This document shows positions 48,913-59,214 of a stretch of 64,000 bases of DNA, piece by piece. Made by a program: the position numbers and the translations under genes. The notes below the pieces were generated by a model. That model saw nothing but the letters and a program-made list of their open reading frames with translations. It did not search any database and was not told the DNA's origin. The stretch's first letter is position 1. Each line of letters starts with the position of its first letter. This stretch comes from Cichorium intybus (Eukaryota > Streptophyta > Magnoliopsida > Asterales > Asteraceae). Where the stretch lies: assembly GCA_023525715.1 (NCBI GenBank), contig CM042011.1, positions 63,376,354 through 63,440,353 on the forward strand, in the 5' to 3' direction.

Positions 48913-49857
48913 GATACAAATTAATTTAGCAAGAATGGTCATCTATACTAAATATAATTCAGTTATAAGTTTCAAAGATAGATTCTTAATATACATTAGT
49001 CGGTTAAATAAACACGCAAAGTAAATTATTAAACTTGCAATATCCGAATTTATATCAATCAAAACATAATTATAAGTTTCATCTAGTCTAAGTAAAAGCA
49101 AAATGGAATTACTCCATAATCAAAGACAAACAGCACACTGAATATATAAGAAAACTAAACATAGTAAGCAAACCGAATATCCGAGCAATGGTGTTCTTGA
49201 TCGTTTGTCGTGACTTCCGCTTAGCAGAGCTTCAAACCTTGATGAAGAGAGGTTTAGAACAGGGAAATAGAGGGTGTTTCTCCAGGTAGGGAGTTTATAA
49301 TCTGAATTGTGTGTCTCAAACAACAAGATTAAGTCTCTATTTATAGTGCTGGACAGGGACCGTCGGGTCGCGATCCTCTCTGGGTCGGGTCGCGATCTTC
49401 AATGTGGTGCGCAGCTACGTCGGCCACGATCCCGACTGAGTGGAGTGGTAGGGCGTAGGTCGGGTCGCGATATCGAAGAGGTCGGGTCGCGATCTACGTA
49501 AGGTCGCGATTTCAGTCTTCTAGTCGCGATCCTTTGGTCATCAACTGTCATGCTTTCGTCACGAGGTAGGGTCGCGATCCCTATGGAGATAGGGTCGCGA
49601 TCTATCGTCTGATTGACTAATTTCTTCGCTTTTTCGTCCAGAATACGCTCTTTTCGGCTCTTCCTTTCCCGATAGATCTTTTACTCCATTTTCATCATTC
49701 CAAGGCTTGAATTTAGCTCCTTCTTCTCAATCAAGCAATTTTTCCTGCGTTTTGGTTATTAAAATGATTAAGTACCTTTTATCGTGAAATTAAACCAAAA
49801 ACACATTTTTAAGCACTTGATATTGCCCGAAATATATGTATAAATGAGGCAATATCA
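48060..49857 (-). repeat. 3' LTR of Athila element
   Basis: 1798 bp, 50 bp longer than its partner mainly because the (TA)n tract (48818-48909) is longer. It contains about eight GTCGCGAT words between 49360 and 49605. Confidence 0.95.
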
Positions 49858-51182
49858 AAATACCCTACACTTGAATTTTGCTTGTCCTCGAGCAAACTAT
49901 AATTTAGAAACCAGCTAAGACAATTGATATCCAAACAACTTTCCAACTGTTAACATTATTTACCTATGTTAAGAATAAGGTTTAAGAATAAACATAGTAG
50001 ATTATACCTAGTCTTATGTGCGTATTTCTAACCTTCCAAATTTTACATAAAATCTATTTCTATTAATGACAAATATTTAGATTGAAAAATACTCATTTTT
50101 ACATAACATTGAATACACCCTTTAAAAATTCCTCTTATCTCAAGATCTTTTTGTCAAGTTTCCCAAAAATTATGCTGGACTAGGTTTATCAAGTTAAGTT
50201 ATTTATTTTTATCGCACCTTTGAAACTCGTGACTTTCTATGGAACTCTTGATTACAAATTTTCAACTCACAACTGTACAGAGTTTACTAATTTAAATTCA
50301 AAAGGCCACTAAGGAAATCCCATGACTTTCGATGACATCCGTGTAACGAGCTTTTGCCAATATTATCCCAAACCAGTTGGTTTTAGGTAATAAGGAGTAG
50401 GAATGCCCGTGGGCCCCATTTTATGTCTACTTGCTCGAATGTCAAAGGCCACTGATTGAATTTCCTTCCTGAGTCTCAATCTTATGGTGTAACGTTACTT
50501 GATTCTCGCTTTTTATTTCATTTATTTTTTTATTTGAAGTTCTTTTAACGAGGCTTATTTTCCTTGATTTAGTCATAGCATTCGCGCGATTTAGGGAAAC
50601 TGACTCAACCTGTTTTGACAAATCCTGATTTTCAACGGGTCTATTTCGTTATTTATGCAAAACATTTTGTAATTATCATTCTAACTACTTGTCATTTACG
50701 GAATTAAATGTTATATGAAATAATGAAAAACTAGAAAATAAGGGCATAAAATTAAGTTTAACCTACAAATTTATTTTCAAAACATTTTTCTTAACAATTC
50801 CCTTTTTTAGTGTTCAATTTTTTTGGAAAAGATGTTTAAGATAAAATTTTGACTTGGCTTAGTTAATAATTACATTTTGACCTTTTTACCCTACACTTAT
50901 TTTATACAATAATCTTATTGTATATATCTTTTTAATTCAAATAGGAGTTTAATTGGAATGGACTCCCCTTGGGTAATGGGTCGTTCTGTTTTAAGGACAG
51001 ATTCCTCAGAAGAAGTTTGCTGAACTGAATGCCAGTGTCTGTTTGAACCTATATTCTGTATCAATGCTCAGAGAAAATATTAACCACACCACAAAAACAA
51101 AACACACCAATAAATAAAAACAAACACACCACACTAAAATAAAATAAAATAAATCCAAATGTATTTAAATACAAAAATAATG
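49858..51182 (-). other. Athila internal region downstream of pol
   Basis: AT-rich, without an open frame above background. In some Athila elements this interval holds an env-like gene; none is recognisable here. The region ends in the polypurine-tract area next to the 3' LTR. Confidence 0.7.
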
Positions 51183-52031
51183 TCAATCATCAGTATCATC
51201 AAAAACTGAACCTGAGGTGCCACCACCATCATCGTAGTCGTGCAGGAAATCTGGCGGCTCAAACCACCTTGACTTCAATTTCCCTGGAAACAATTTTAAT
51301 CTCGAGTTGTATAGAAGTACCTGATCTCCTGGTGCAATCTCCGTTCTCTTTTGCAATCGTGCGTCATGCCATTTCTTAGTGCGATTTTTGTAAATTAGGG
51401 AGTTCTCATATGCTTCGTTCCTTAATTCTTCTAATTCGTTTATCTGTATCAAACGGTTAGAACGGATATTTGTTTCATCAAGATCACAGTTTTTCAACGC
51501 CCAGTATGCTTTATGTTCTACTTCCACAGGTAAATGACATGCTTTACCGTATATCAACCTATATGGTGTTGTACCAATAGGTGTTTTATAAGCTGTTCTG
51601 AAAGCCCATAAAGCATCATCGAGTTTATTAGACCATTCTTTCTTATTGGTACCAATTGATTTTTCCAGAATTCTTTTTATTGCTCTATTCGTGACTTCAG
51701 TTTGCCCACTGGTTTGTGGGTGATACGGGGTTGCAAATCTATGTTGGACTCCATATTTTTTAAGAGTTTTTTCAAGTTGTGCATTTGCAAAATGAGTCCC
51801 CCGGTCACTGATTAGAGCTTTTGGTACACCAAATCGTGAAAACAATTTCTTTAGAAATTTTACTACAACTCGTGCGTCATTAGTGGGTAAAGCCTGGGCT
51901 TCAACCCATTTTGACACATAGTCGACAGCAACTAAAATGTATTTGTTTCCACATGAATTTGGGAATGGTCCCATAAAATCGATCCCCCAAATGTCAAAAA
52001 TTTCACATACCTGTATACTTACCTGGGGCAT
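51183..52031 (-). CDS. Athila integrase core and C-terminus (downstream of nonsense codon)
   Basis: 282 residues in the same frame as the preceding pol frame, separated only by a TAG (52059-52061). The retroviral integrase catalytic core shows a textbook DD35E: Asp18 in WGIDFMGPF, Asp76 in ALISDRGTHF and Glu112 in SGQTEVTNRA. It is followed by the GTTPYRLIYGKACHLPVEVE segment of plant Ty3/gypsy integrases and the C-terminal GPFQ-like LFPGKLKSRWFEP stretch. The first ATG of this frame is probably not a natural start; in an intact element the region is part of the gag-pol polyprotein. It catalyses insertion of element cDNA. The catalytic residues are intact, but expression as part of pol is broken by the TAG. 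Confidence 0.93.
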   Translation of the reverse strand: MPQVSIQVCEIFDIWGIDFMGPFPNSCGNKYILVAVDYVSKWVEAQALPTNDARVVVKFLKKLFSRFGVPKALISDRGTHFANAQLEKTLKKYGVQHRFATPYHPQTSGQTEVTNRAIKRILEKSIGTNKKEWSNKLDDALWAFRTAYKTPIGTTPYRLIYGKACHLPVEVEHKAYWALKNCDLDETNIRSNRLIQINELEELRNEAYENSLIYKNRTKKWHDARLQKRTEIAPGDQVLLYNSRLKLFPGKLKSRWFEPPDFLHDYDDGGGTSGSVFDDTDD

Positions 52032-52061
52032 TTCGTTCCTGGATGAGATGTTTCCTGATCG

Positions 52062-55000
52062 CTAGCATGAATCACATTCTTTCACATATCTCTTAGCGTC
52101 TTTAAAAATCGTTGGCCAATAAAATCCGGCTTCAAATATTTTTCTCGCTGTGTAGTTTGCACTATGGTGTCCTCCAACTGGTCCTTGATGACAATGTTCC
52201 AGGATATTCTGAATTTCTTTCCCATAGACACATCTTCTAATTATGTTGTCTGCATTGACTCGAAAAAGATATGGATCGTCCCAGAAGTAGTGTTTTACAT
52301 CTGTGAAGAATTTCTTTTTCTGCTGATGTGTCATTCCTTTCAGAAGTACTCCTGCAGCCAAATAATTAACTATGTCAGCGTACCAAGGAAGATCAGTGTC
52401 TATGTTCATTAGGTGTTCATCAGGAAAATTATCGTTGATGTCCGTTTCCTTCAGCTGCTCCATTCTTGGATTTTCCAGTCTGGACAAGTGGTCTGCTGCT
52501 ACATTTTCCATTCCTGGTTTGTCTTTTATCTCCAGATCAAATTCTTGTAACAGGAGGATCCAACGTATGAGTCTTGGTTTTGCGTCCTGTTTTGAAAACA
52601 AGTATTTTAAAGCAGAATGATCTGTAAAGACAGTTGTTTTAGACAAAATTAGGTATGGTCTGAATTTATCGAATGCATAGACCACTGCTAGTAACTCCTT
52701 TTCTATTGTGGTATAATTCTCTTGAGCTGGATTGAGGGTTTTACTAGCATAAAAGATAGGTTGGAAATGTTTTTCCATCCTTTGTCCTAGAACTGCTCCA
52801 ACTGCAAAGTCGCTTGCATCACACATCAATTCAAAAGGTAAATTCCAATTTGGTGCAATCAGAATTGGAGACGAGACCAATTTTTCTTTTAAAGTGTTAA
52901 AAGCATTTAAACAATCTGTTGAAAATTCAAATTTTGCTTCTTTTAACAGTAATTGAGTTAATGGTCTTGCTATTTTTGAAAAGTCCTTTATGAATCGACG
53001 GTAGAATCCTGCATGTCCGAGAAAACTTCTCACTCCCTTTACGTTTGATGGCGGTGGCAATTTTGAGATAGTTTCCACCTTGGCTTTATCGACTTCTATT
53101 CCTTGCTTTGACACCTTATGCCCAAGAACTATTCCTTCTTGAACCATGAAATTGCACTTCTCCCAATTTAACACCAAGTTAGTTTTCTCGCATCTTTCAA
53201 GCATTTTATCAAGACTGGTTAAACATTCATCAAAAGTATCTCCAAATAAAGAAAAGTCATCCATAAATACCTCCATGAAATCCCCTACCATTTCGTGAAA
53301 TATGGCAGTCATGCATCTCTGAAACGTTGCTGGTGCATTGCAGAGTCCAAATGGCATCCTTCGGTATGCGAAAGTTCCATAGGGACATGTAAAGGTGGTT
53401 TTCTCTTGATCCAGCGGATCGATTGGGATCTGAAAATATCCTAAAAAACCATCTAAAAAGCAATAGTAAGTTTTGCCAGCAAGCCTTTCAAGCATTTGGT
53501 CAATAAACGGTAATGGAAAGTGGTCTTTGCGAGTAGCATCATTTAATTTACGGTAGTCTATGCATACTCTCCATCCGGTTACTGTTCTCGTGGGAATTAA
53601 TTCGTCTTTTTCATTTTTTAAGACGGTAATTCCTCCCTTTTTTGGCACTACATGAATGGGACTGACCCATGGACTGTCTGAAATGGGATATATGATTCCT
53701 GAATCTAACAATTTTACAACCTCTTTTCTTACAACTTCCTGCATTTTAGGATTTAAACGTCTCTGGGGTTGTATTTTTGGCTTGGATTCATCTTCCATGA
53801 GAATTTTATGGGAGCAGTATGAAGGGCTTATCCCCTTAATATCTGAGATTTTCCAGGCTATGGCACTCTTTCTTTTCTTGAGGACAGCTACCAGCTTCGT
53901 TTTTTCTGCAGTTGACAAAAAAGCATTTATTATTACAGGTAATTGCATGTTTTCATCTAGATAAGCATATTCAAGATGAGGAGGTAAAGTATTGAGATTA
54001 GGAGTCTTTGGTTCTGAGTCTTGATTCTCTTTAGTTGTAGACGAATTACTAGGCACTCTTTCTTCTTCTAGTAATTTTTCTAGTTTCTCAATTTCCTCGT
54101 TGGCGTTAAATTCTTCTTCTTCCATAGGCATCATGCTTTCTAGATTTCTTCTCTCCAGTTCCTGCAATTCATTCTCCAAAATGGTATCAAAGGTATCAAT
54201 GAAATACACGGCATCATCACAAATCTTAGAATGTTTCATGGATTGATCAATTCCGAATGTTATGGCATCAGTTCCAACTCTGAGTGTAAGCTTCGATTCA
54301 CGGATGTCCACCAATGCTCTTGCAGTGCTTAAGAACGGCCTTCCCAGAATTATCGGCACCTGTTCATCCTCTTCCATGTCTAGAACAACAAAATCTGCAG
54401 GAAAGACAAATTTATCTACCTTTACCAACAAGTCCTCCACTATACCTCTTGGATACGTTATCGATTTGTTTGCTAAGTGGATCGCCATTCTTGTTGGTTT
54501 AGGTTCAGGCAAGTCAAGCTTAGAATAAAATGAATATGGCATAAGGTTGATGCTTGCACCTGAATCTGCTAAAGCATGACTAAAAGTTAGATTACCAAAC
54601 TGACATGGTAATGTTAAACTTCCTGGGTCAGTCATCTTTTTAGGTAGTTTATTTAACATTGCTGCTGAGCATTGTTCGTTTAGAATCACATTGGATGCTT
54701 CTTCAAGTTTCTTACGATTTGTAAGAAGATCCTTTAAAAACTTTGCATATTTAGGCATTTGTGCAACTGCCTCAACAAAAGGTATGTTAATATGCAATGA
54801 TTTAATGTGTTCTAAAAATTTCTTATACTCTTCTTCTTGTTTTTCCTTCTTCAGACGCTGTGGGTATGGAACTGGTGGTTTATAACTTTTTACGGGTGTT
54901 GGCGGTGGTCTTTCTTCAGCTTCTTCTTCATTCTTTTCCGGAAGTTTCTCAGATTCTTGCGTTTTAGATGAAGAGTTAGTGGTTATGGGAATTGACGGTT

Positions 55001-55559
55001 CTAAAATCTTACCGCTTCTGGTTGATATTGCCTTGACATGTGCATTCGGGTTTTGTTCCGTGTTGCTTGGCAATGTACCAGGGAATCTTTCGTGCAAAAC
55101 TCGTGAAATCTGACCAACTTGAGTTTCAATATTTAATATTGAAGCTTGTTGATTTCGGAGTGCAGATTCCGTAGTTACTCCCATCTTCTTCACTAGTTCC
55201 TCAGTTGATCTGTGTCTTTTATCTGAGGCTTCTGCAAATCTGGCCATCATTTCTTCAAAGTTTGGTTTCTTCTCGGGCTGTCTTTGTGGATCAAAGGTTG
55301 GTTCTCTTTGGTAGTATCCTTGCCCGCTTTGCTTATATTTTTCGGCTTGATCTTTTTTATACTCTTCATAAGGCTTCCAATTGCTGTTTCGCGGCCTTCT
55401 TTCATCAAATCTGTCTCCAGAGGAATAGCAAACACTTTCTTTTCTTTTCCCATCTTCATCTAGTGGACAATCTTTTGCAAGATGTGGTCCACTACAGTTA
55501 TCACAGCCGACCTGTATGGCATGGATTGTTTGATTTACCTTTTTCATGTCTCGCCCCAA
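52062..55559 (-). CDS. Athila gag C-terminus, protease, RT, RNase H, integrase N-terminus
   Basis: 1165-residue frame. Domains in order: zinc knuckle CDNCSGPHLAKDC (residues 19-31); Pro/Glu-rich linker; aspartic protease with ADSGA near residue 332 and PIILGRPFLSTARALVDI; reverse transcriptase from about 590, with PLPFIDQMLERLAGK, the F.CPYGTFAYRRMPFGLCNA segment and FMDD at about 764 (F in place of the common Y); RNase H with CDASDFAVGAVLGQ near 910; and the integrase HHCC zinc domain at about 1120-1165, ending CDSC before the TAG. The first Met is not the natural start. Upstream coding in the same frame continues to about 55720 (TPADGYALIEELAQHSHQWH), joining gag through a frameshift. All catalytic motifs are present. 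Confidence 0.95.
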   Translation of the reverse strand: MGRDMKKVNQTIHAIQVGCDNCSGPHLAKDCPLDEDGKRKESVCYSSGDRFDERRPRNSNWKPYEEYKKDQAEKYKQSGQGYYQREPTFDPQRQPEKKPNFEEMMARFAEASDKRHRSTEELVKKMGVTTESALRNQQASILNIETQVGQISRVLHERFPGTLPSNTEQNPNAHVKAISTRSGKILEPSIPITTNSSSKTQESEKLPEKNEEEAEERPPPTPVKSYKPPVPYPQRLKKEKQEEEYKKFLEHIKSLHINIPFVEAVAQMPKYAKFLKDLLTNRKKLEEASNVILNEQCSAAMLNKLPKKMTDPGSLTLPCQFGNLTFSHALADSGASINLMPYSFYSKLDLPEPKPTRMAIHLANKSITYPRGIVEDLLVKVDKFVFPADFVVLDMEEDEQVPIILGRPFLSTARALVDIRESKLTLRVGTDAITFGIDQSMKHSKICDDAVYFIDTFDTILENELQELERRNLESMMPMEEEEFNANEEIEKLEKLLEEERVPSNSSTTKENQDSEPKTPNLNTLPPHLEYAYLDENMQLPVIINAFLSTAEKTKLVAVLKKRKSAIAWKISDIKGISPSYCSHKILMEDESKPKIQPQRRLNPKMQEVVRKEVVKLLDSGIIYPISDSPWVSPIHVVPKKGGITVLKNEKDELIPTRTVTGWRVCIDYRKLNDATRKDHFPLPFIDQMLERLAGKTYYCFLDGFLGYFQIPIDPLDQEKTTFTCPYGTFAYRRMPFGLCNAPATFQRCMTAIFHEMVGDFMEVFMDDFSLFGDTFDECLTSLDKMLERCEKTNLVLNWEKCNFMVQEGIVLGHKVSKQGIEVDKAKVETISKLPPPSNVKGVRSFLGHAGFYRRFIKDFSKIARPLTQLLLKEAKFEFSTDCLNAFNTLKEKLVSSPILIAPNWNLPFELMCDASDFAVGAVLGQRMEKHFQPIFYASKTLNPAQENYTTIEKELLAVVYAFDKFRPYLILSKTTVFTDHSALKYLFSKQDAKPRLIRWILLLQEFDLEIKDKPGMENVAADHLSRLENPRMEQLKETDINDNFPDEHLMNIDTDLPWYADIVNYLAAGVLLKGMTHQQKKKFFTDVKHYFWDDPYLFRVNADNIIRRCVYGKEIQNILEHCHQGPVGGHHSANYTARKIFEAGFYWPTIFKDAKRYVKECDSC

Positions 55560-55678
55560 AGCGTCTAGTTTGGCATTAAGGGCTGCTAATCCATCGGCTT
55601 GATCATCTGATGGCTTTTTTCTCAGGGAAGAGTCTCTTGAAGAATGCCACTGATGCGAGTGTTGGGCTAATTCTTCGA

Positions 55679-56371
55679 TTAATGCATACCCGTCTGCTGG
55701 AGTTTTCTTTGGATTGGCCCCTGTGAATCAACCATTTGACGAGTTGTTACATTAATTCCGTTATAAAAGGTTTGCACAACTTGATGTGGATTAAGATCAT
55801 GTTGTGGACAATTTTGGAGCATTTCTTTATAACGGTCCCATGCATCATATAGTGTTTCATCATCCATCTGTTGAAAATTTTGGATTTTTGCTTTCATTTT
55901 AGCAATTTTAGAAGGTGGGCTAAACTGTTTAATAAATTTTGTTTTTAGTTCTTCCCAAGTTTTTATGGTTCTTGGGGGTTCAGCCTTTAACCATCTCTTT
56001 GCTGCTCCCTGGAGTGTTATTGGAAATACTCGTAACATGACAGCATCTTTGGTGACTCCAGGAATATGAAAGTAATCGGCTATTTCCAGTACAGATTCCA
56101 CATGCTGGTTTGCATCTTCAGCATCTTTTCCTGTGAATAGAGTTTCCCTCAGAAGATGTAGAAATTGGCCTTTTATTTCAAAATGCGTCCCATCTGGAAT
56201 TGTGGGACGAACTAGTCCTTGGCCAGTTTCTTCTTGTGTACGGCTTGCGTATTCTTCTAAAGAAAGATTTGCAATGTCTGCCATTAGTTTTGCGTGTCTC
56301 CGTCGTCTGCGGAATTCTCTTTCTGGTTCTTGAAACTGTGGAGTCAAAGGAGAATTTGAACTCCTGGTCAT
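55679..56371 (-). CDS. Athila Gag N-terminal part
   Basis: 230 residues containing the retrotransposon gag core domain: AAKRWLKAEPPRTIKTWEEL, then KTKFIKQFSP, FQQMDDETLYDAWDRYKEML and PHQVVQTFYNGI. Gag packages the element RNA in cytoplasmic particles. The frame is lost in a G-run near 55730 (one-base shift), so its last dozen residues are spurious and the true Gag-Pol continues in the frame of the next entry. The start ATG lies about 90 bp from the PBS, as expected. Confidence 0.92.
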   Translation of the reverse strand: MTRSSNSPLTPQFQEPEREFRRRRRHAKLMADIANLSLEEYASRTQEETGQGLVRPTIPDGTHFEIKGQFLHLLRETLFTGKDAEDANQHVESVLEIADYFHIPGVTKDAVMLRVFPITLQGAAKRWLKAEPPRTIKTWEELKTKFIKQFSPPSKIAKMKAKIQNFQQMDDETLYDAWDRYKEMLQNCPQHDLNPHQVVQTFYNGINVTTRQMVDSQGPIQRKLQQTGMH

Positions 56372-56460
56372 ACACTATCTAAGGAATAGAATGGTGAGAT
56401 CTAGAATAAATTATAAATAAATTAAATTAATAAATGAATTTCTTTACTTTAAACCGTATT

Positions 56461-56477
56461 CCCCGGCAACGGCGCCA
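56461..56477 (-). other. Primer binding site, tRNA-Asp
   Basis: Minus-strand TGGCGCCGTTGCCGGGG, six bases inside the 5' LTR. It is complementary over 17 bases to the 3' end of plant tRNA-Asp, the usual Athila primer. Confidence 0.95.
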
Positions 56478-56483
56478 AAAACT

Positions 56484-57245
56484 TGATGTGATTTCAGACA
56501 TACATATTTTATATACAAAAATGATATCACTTATTTTCGGAATACTGAGGATCAATATTGTCTTTGTAATGTCTTTTCATAAGTTTTGAATTTATAACAG
56601 GGAAATACCATGAATGAAAACAACACAACTAGGCAAGTGTACCTAATCGATTGTAATATATCAATGATAAGTCCGGGTCGAACCCAAGGGAATTTGTTTA
56701 AGTTTAAGAAAACCAATTATCAATTAACAATTTATAATAATAACAAAAGAGATAAAAAAAAGGGGGGGGGGGGTTTTGTGTAATTGTGAAGAGATTGTAT
56801 CATCAAATAAATAAAGAATTATAAGTAAATAAATGGAAACAAGGTTTGAAGTTAAGCCGCAAGGATAGTTTGACAAATATGCTTTTACTCAGATGTGATT
56901 ACTCCTTATAACAATATTCTGATTGATAAAAAATGTGCAATGGATATTAACAAGTTAAATACCGATATCTAAGTTGATTAGATGTCTTGGTCCAACAATC
57001 CAATCTTATGATTAAAAAGAGTTATTAATCTCATTGGTCCTGTAAATTAACTACTCCAATTAATCATTCTATTTATTCATACTCTGCACGATTTATTTGT
57101 TTCTTTTGATATCAATGGTCATGAAAATCAAAATAAGATGTATAGTTTGGTCCACTAATACAATTAAAACAAATACATATAAGATTCTTTCTTTTTAACT
57201 TAACCTAGGATTTGGTCAATCACTAGTCATAAATATATATACATG

Positions 57246-57286
<41 letters not shown>

Positions 57287-58231
57287 GATACAAATTAATT
57301 TAGCAAGAATGGTCATCTATACTAAATATAATTCAGTTATAAGTTTCAAAGATAGATTCTTAATATACATTAGTCGGTTAAATAAACACGCAAAGTAAAT
57401 TATTAAACTTGCAATATCCGAATTTATATCAATCAAAACATAATTATAAGTTTCATCTAGTCTAAGTAAAAGCAAAATGGAATTACTCCATAATCAAAGA
57501 CAAACAGCACACTGAATATATAAGAAAACTAAACATAGTAAGCAAACCGAATATCCGAGCAATGGTGTTCTTGATCGTTTGTCGTGACTTCCGCTTAGCA
57601 GAGCTTCAAACCTTGATGAAGAGAGGTTTAGAACAGGGAAATAGAGGGTGTTTCTCCAGGTAGGGAGTTTATAATCTGAATTGTGTGTCTCAAACAACAA
57701 GATTAAGTCTCTATTTATAGTGCTGGACAGGGACCGTCGGGTCGCGATCCTCTCTGGGTCGGGTCGCGATCTTCAATGTGGTGCGCAGCTACGTCGGCCA
57801 CGATCCCGACTGAGTGGAGTGGTAGGGCGTAGGTCGGGTCGCGATATCGAAGAGGTCGGGTCGCGATCTACGTAAGGTCGCGATTTCAGTCTTCTAGTCG
57901 CGATCCTTTGGTCATCAACTGTCATGCTTTCGTCACGAGGTAGGGTCGCGATCCCTATGGAGATAGGGTCGCGATCTATCGTCTGATTGACTAATTTCTT
58001 CGCTTTTTCGTCCAGAATACGCTCTTTTCGGCTCTTCCTTTCCCGATAGATCTTTTACTCCATTTTCATCATTCCAAGGCTTGAATTTAGCTCCTTCTTC
58101 TCAATCAAGCAATTTTTCCTGCGTTTTGGTTATTAAAATGATTAAGTACCTTTTATCGTGAAATTAAACCAAAAACACATTTTTAAGCACTTGATATTGC
58201 CCGAAATATATGTATAAATGAGGCAATATCA
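56484..58231 (-). repeat. 5' LTR of Athila element
   Basis: 1748 bp, near-identical to 48060-49857. Its (TA)n tract (57249-57283) is shorter and its G-run (56762 on) longer. It carries the same GTCGCGAT array (about 57735-57978). Confidence 0.95.
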
Positions 58232-58773
58232 GACCACGAACGAACAAAATAGATCAAACATTGATTCATTGAGCATTACGTCGTTGTATATCAGTGCATC
58301 TAAGTTACACCAAGACCATGGTTCATACACAGTCGTGTCGATGAAATCACTTCCCAACATGCTTTCATTATCAACAGGAGTCGTTGCTAAATGAAAGATG
58401 ATGAAGACGAAGACGAAGAAGAGAGTAACGGCGGCAACGATGAACTCGTGGCAGTGGGCTCAGCAGTCGCTGCTGCTATTGCCGCAACTTTTTGGATTGA
58501 TTTGGGAGACATGGCGGTGGTGGAATGGCAGAGGTGGTTGTAATGGTGAGGAGGGAAGTTGAGATTAGCCAATGGTCCTTTGAGACACAAAAGAGCAACA
58601 TCGTAGGCTCTGGCGGCAGCCTCCGGCGTCGAATGTGAACCTAACCATATTCTTGTTTTTTGATTCGGTGCTCGGATTTCAGAAACCCACGAACCCCAGC
58701 TTCTCATTCTCACTCCTTTGTACTTCTTTTTGGTCAACGTGTCCAAATAGGTATCTTGGTCTTTTCTCTTCAT

Positions 58774-58927
58774 CGAGTAGATGAAAGTTTTGTGTACGGT
58801 TTTAAGTTACGAAATAGATAAGAGAGTAAATTACATTTTTGGAACGATGAGATGGAACTATGGAAGATGATGATGGTGATGGGTTTGAAGGGGGAGGTTT
58901 GCATCTTTCCATCCGTTTCTTTATGTG
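58774..58927. promoter_or_regulatory. Upstream of ERF start, with a MULE end word
   Basis: Fifty bases upstream of the ERF ATG lies GAGTAAATTACATTTTTGG (58824-58842), a copy of the MULE terminus in forward orientation. It is followed by 'gatgatgatggtgatggg' and then the inner right TIR. If the ERF was captured with a promoter, almost none of it is left. No TATA box was identified with confidence. Confidence 0.4.
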
Positions 58928-59214
58928 AGAGAGAGAGAGAGAGAGAGAGACGTGGGCGTGGGGATGGGGTGGGTGGGGTGATTTTTTATTTTCTATTTAT
59001 TAAAAAACAAAAAGGTAAAAAGAAAAAGAAAAAAGAAAATGAAAAGGGCAAAAAAGTCTTTTTATATGGACCAGGGACCGATTTGTAGGATTTTGCAAAC
59101 CTTGGTGACCCATATAGTGAAAATCGAATACTTGGGTTCTCTCTGTTAGTTTTGATATACCTCAGGGACCATATATGTAAACCCCCACCCCATCCCCCCT
59201 TCTCTCCTACCATC

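Larger units (their letters stand above)
48060..58231 (-). mobile_element. Athila-type Ty3/gypsy retrotransposon, 10.2 kb, young
   Basis: A full-length LTR element in minus orientation. LTRs at 48060-49857 (3') and 56484-58231 (5') begin TGATATTGCC and end ATCACATCA on the coding strand. A perfect TSD GACCA flanks it (48055-48059 and 58232-58236). The PBS matches tRNA-Asp. Gag-pol is one long frame with two lesions. Upstream of the 3' LTR is the conserved CTCGAGGACAAGCAAAATTC stretch and a weak polypurine tract AAGTGTAGGGTATTT. LTR copies differ by about four substitutions plus TA- and G-run lengths by eye, so it is very recent. No env-like frame was found in the 1.3 kb after pol. Confidence 0.96.
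48028..58773 (-). pseudogene. DREB/ERF transcription factor gene split by Athila element
   Basis: The minus-strand frame 58773-58387 starts MKRKDQDTYLDTLTKK and then has one AP2/ERF DNA-binding domain (residues about 18-77). Diagnostic are YKGVRMRSWGSWVSEIRAPN, KTRIWLGSHSTPEAAARAYD and LLCLKG.LANLNFP, the pattern of group II (A-5) DREB-type ERFs. A Ser-run (TCT/TCG/TCA) follows, and the frame hits a stop. In another frame the coding continues (ATTPVDNESMLGSDFIDTTV and YEPWSWCNLDALI) up to 58237. The Athila element sits there. Beyond it, 48054-48028 completes the frame with EDSYLGKE and a stop. So the gene had a frameshift in the Ser-run and then an LTR-element insertion near its 3' end. It has no intron, as usual for ERFs. 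It lies inside an inner MULE. Confidence 0.85.
47296..59178. mobile_element. Inner MULE carrying an ERF gene
   Basis: The left end starts GAGTAAATTACATATTTGGT and the right end, on the minus strand, GTTTACATATATGGTCCC. The TIRs are about 250 bp and end inward in (CCCCAC)n and ACGTCTCTCTCTC (47505-47550; inverted 58925-58985). Minus the nested Athila element it is about 1.7 kb and contains the ERF pseudogene. It lies within the left TIR of the outer MULE of the same family. No TSD could be matched (left ATAAAAAAA, right CCCCACCCC). An extra 19-bp forward end GAGTAAATTACATTTTTGG at 58824 suggests a further partial copy. Confidence 0.65.

Noticed and set aside
49307..49501. Small Arg-rich frame MCVSNNKIKSLF and its second copy at 57681
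   Set aside because: It is produced by the GTCGCGAT array within the LTR; identical copies reflect LTR identity, not gene conservation.
52164..55579. Plus-strand open frames across the Athila coding region
   Set aside because: They are antisense shadows of gag-pol; the minus strand holds all recognised motifs.
47287..59187. 9-bp TSD for the inner MULE
   Set aside because: The flanks (ATAAAAAAA and CCCCACCCC) do not match, so no TSD is claimed although the interrupted outer TIR supports an insertion.
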